A stretch of DNA of 64,000 nt. Source: Phorcus lineatus (lineage: Eukaryota; Mollusca; Gastropoda; Trochida; Trochidae). Of the stretch, positions 61,846 to 64,000 are shown piece by piece. How positions within the stretch are numbered: the first letter of the stretch is position 1; each line of letters starts with the position of its first letter. The notes beneath the pieces were generated by a model. That model was not told the DNA's origin and ran no database searches. It saw only the letters and a list, made by a program, of their open reading frames with translations. The DNA lies in contig OV121090.1 of NCBI GenBank assembly GCA_921293015.1, forward strand, positions 4,216,001 to 4,280,000, in the 5' to 3' direction. Position numbers and translations under genes: made by a program.

Positions 61846-63896
61846 GATCGATTCCTAGGTTGTGATGAGCTATCAGCTTGTCTCTTTCTCAAAATGAGGG
61901 GGTATGGGGGCCGATTCCCAGATTGTGAAGGACATTCAGCTCGTCTTTATGTCAAACTGAGGGGGCATAGGGGCCGATTCCCAGATTGTGAAGGGGTCAC
62001 AGCTCACCTTTTTTTTAAACTGAGAGGGTATAGCGGTCGATTCTCAGATTGTGAGGGGCTCACAGATCGGCTTTATGTCAAACTGAGGCAGCATAGGAGT
62101 CCATTCCCAGATTGTGAAGGGCTTACAGCTAACCTATATATGAAACTGAGAGTGTATAGTAGTCGATTCTCAGATTGTGAAGGGCTCACAGATAGGCTTT
62201 GTGTCAAACTGAGGCAGCATAAGGGTCGATTCTCAGATTGTGAAGGGCTTACAGCTAACCTATATATGAAACTGAGAGGGTATCTAGGAGTCGATTCTCA
62301 GATTGTGAAGGGCTCACATTTCGCCTAAATGTCAAACTGACGGAGTATATGGATCGATTCTCAGATTGTGAAGGGCTCACAGCTCATCTTTATGTCAAAC
62401 TGAGAGGGTATAGGGGTCGATTCCCAGATTGTGAAGGGCTCACATTTCGCCTATATGTCAAACTGGCGGAGTATCGGAATCGATTCTCAGATTGTAAAGG
62501 GCTCATAGCTCACCTTTTTTCAAACTGAGGGAGTATAGCGGCCGATTCTCAGATTGTGAAGGGCTCACAACTCGCCTATATGCCAAACTGAGAGGGTATA
62601 ACAGTCGATTCTTAGATTGTGAAGGGCTCACAGCTCGCCTATAAATCAAACTGACGCGGTATATGGGGCCGATCCCCAGATTGTTAAGGGCTCATAGCGC
62701 ATCTTTATTTAAACTGACAAAATATAGGGGTCAATTCTCAGATTATGAATGACTCACATCTGGCCTATATGTCAAACTGATGGAGTATAGGGGTCGATTC
62801 TCAGATTGTGAAGGGCTCACAAAAATGCTTTATGTCAAACAGAGGCAGCATAGGGGTCAATTCGCAGATTGTGAAGGATTCACAGCTCGCCTATAAATCA
62901 AACTGACGCAGTATATGGGCCGATTCCTTGATTGTTAAGGGCTCATAGCGCATCTTTATTTAAACTGACAGAATATAGGGGTCAATTCTCAGATTGTGAA
63001 GGGCTCATAATCCGCCTATATGTACCACTTGGGGAGGGCTCACTGCTCACCTTTAACTCAAACTGACGGAGTATAAGGATCGATTCTCAGATTGTGAAGG
63101 GCTCACAGCTCGCCTTAAAGCAAACTGAGGGGGGTATAGGGGTCGATTCCTAGATTGTGAAGGGCTCACAGCTCACCTTTATTTAACCTGAGAGGGTATA
63201 GCAGTCAATTCTCAGATTGTTAAGGCCTCACATCTCGCCTATATGTCAAACTGACAGAGTATAGGGATCGTTTCTCAGATTGTTAAGGGCTCATAGCTCG
63301 TCTTTATGTCAAACTGAGGGAGTATAGGGGCCGATTCCTAGATTGTGAAGGGCTCACAACTCGCCTATATGCCAAACTGAGAGGGTATAACAGTCGATTC
63401 TTAGATTGTGAAGGATTCACAGCTCGCCTATAAATCAAACTGACGCATTAAATGGGCCGACTCCTTGATTGTTAAGGGTTCATAGCGGATCTTTATTTAA
63501 ACTGACAGAATATAGGGGTCAATTCTCAGATTGTGAATGACTCACATCTGGCTTATATGTCAAATTGACGGAGTATAGGGATCGATTCCTAGATTGTGAA
63601 GGGCTCATAGCTCGTCTTTATGTCAAACTGAGGGATTATGGGGGCCGATTCCTAAATTGTGAAGGGCTCACATTTCGCCTATATGTCAAACTGAGGGAAT
63701 ATATGGATCGATTTTCAGATTGTGAATGGCTCATAGCTCGCCTATAAATCAAACTGAGGGGGTATAGGGGTTGATTCCCAGATTGTGAAGGGCTCACATT
63801 TAATCTATATTTAAACTGAGAGGGTATAGGAGTCAATTCTGAGATACTGAATGGCTCATAGCTCGCCTATATATAAAACTGAGAGGGTAGAGGAGT
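61846..63896 (+). repeat. 63-bp satellite array, ~32 copies
   Basis: The unit is roughly 'gagggtataggggtcgattc' + 'ccagattgtgaagggctcac' + 'agctcgcctatatgtcaaact'. Spacing of the AGATTGTGAA core is 63 bp through most of the array. Divergence between units is perhaps 10-25 percent, with a shortened unit near 63,022-63,060. Because 63 bp is 21 codons, one plus-strand frame stays open for 144 codons at 61,894-62,328, with the repeating pattern G-R-F-x-D-C-E-G-L-x-A-x-L-Y-x-K-L-R. Stops in other units break it, so I regard it as a satellite and not a gene. Confidence 0.97.
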
Positions 63897-64000
63897 CATA
63901 TATAAATGATACCAACTGATTTCTATAGCTCTTTAATTAAATCTGTACCAAATGCAAAGGCTGAGAATGCTTAATATACTGTAAAATCATTTATTTTCGC
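63897..64000. other. Unique AT-rich sequence after the satellite
   Basis: The satellite ends within a degenerate unit. Nothing recognisable follows before the window edge. Confidence 0.5.

Noticed and set aside
61894-62328. Cysteine-containing tandem-repeat protein
   Set aside because: The open frame follows from a 63-bp satellite period; other units have stops, and no start context or signal peptide was seen. Kept only as a finding to test.
61846-63896. CRISPR array
   Set aside because: The units are contiguous 63-bp satellite repeats without unique spacers, there are no cas genes, and the DNA is of animal type.

Overview
The window looks like gene-poor, AT-rich nuclear DNA of an invertebrate animal, most likely a mollusc and perhaps a gastropod. 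The pointers are tRNA-headed SINEs ending in a GTGA/TCAC-type repeat next to GTTTAACGCCGC, a GGACGGACAGAC... plus CCCGCTTACGC...GCGGG tail, LINE tails with a GDE-H-CP zinc-ribbon, and Tc1 and pogo/Tigger debris. The host assignment is recognition from memory, not a search. No intact protein-coding host gene, rRNA, functional tRNA or CRISPR array is visible. Almost all open frames above 60 codons look like chance frames in AT-rich DNA or fragments of transposons.

Left half (1-34,300). The main structure is an old array of diverged duplicons. One block type (called M1 here) occurs around 1-4,050, 15,410-17,200, 22,600-26,160 and 28,480-30,650. A second block (M2) follows it around 6,240-6,900, 21,280-21,480, 26,500-27,140 and 32,500-34,110. 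Open frames are not shared between copies, so the duplicated material looks non-coding. Later insertions interrupt it: a LINE 3' half (4,380-5,870), a LINE tail (27,630-28,065), a 583-bp LINE tail with a 10-bp target-site duplication (32,767-33,349), a TTAA-flanked MITE (19,969-20,437) and a small MITE (17,525-17,646).

Middle (34,300-47,000). There is a decayed LINE with a YADD reverse transcriptase box (36,985-38,135), a pogo/Tigger end (38,310-38,607), a long TA repeat, and a nested element at 40,717-43,428. In that nested element, a terminal-inverted-repeat transposon rich in ACGTTGAAA/GACGTC motifs carries a reverse-strand retrocopy. The retrocopy has a poly(A) tail, an RRM-like plus CCHC ORF1-type protein in pieces, no reverse transcriptase, and a 5' end that matches the first ~45 nt of U2 snRNA with indels. 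This is the most unusual object in the window.

Right part (47,000-64,000). It holds an intact SINE with a 12-bp target-site duplication, a truncated Tc1 transposase beside an inverted-repeat element, a possible spliced non-coding transcript (52,390 onward), a 150-bp-class hairpin (54,871-55,042), a SINE split by another retroposon with a 13-bp duplication, a three-unit repeat with a hairpin end, and finally a 63-bp satellite of about 32 copies (61,846-63,896). The satellite is preceded by a cluster of palindromes built from the same core in the opposite orientation. Because the satellite period is exactly 21 codons, it holds a 144-codon open frame.

All boundaries of repeats and duplicons are by eye and approximate unless a target-site duplication or inverted repeat fixes them.
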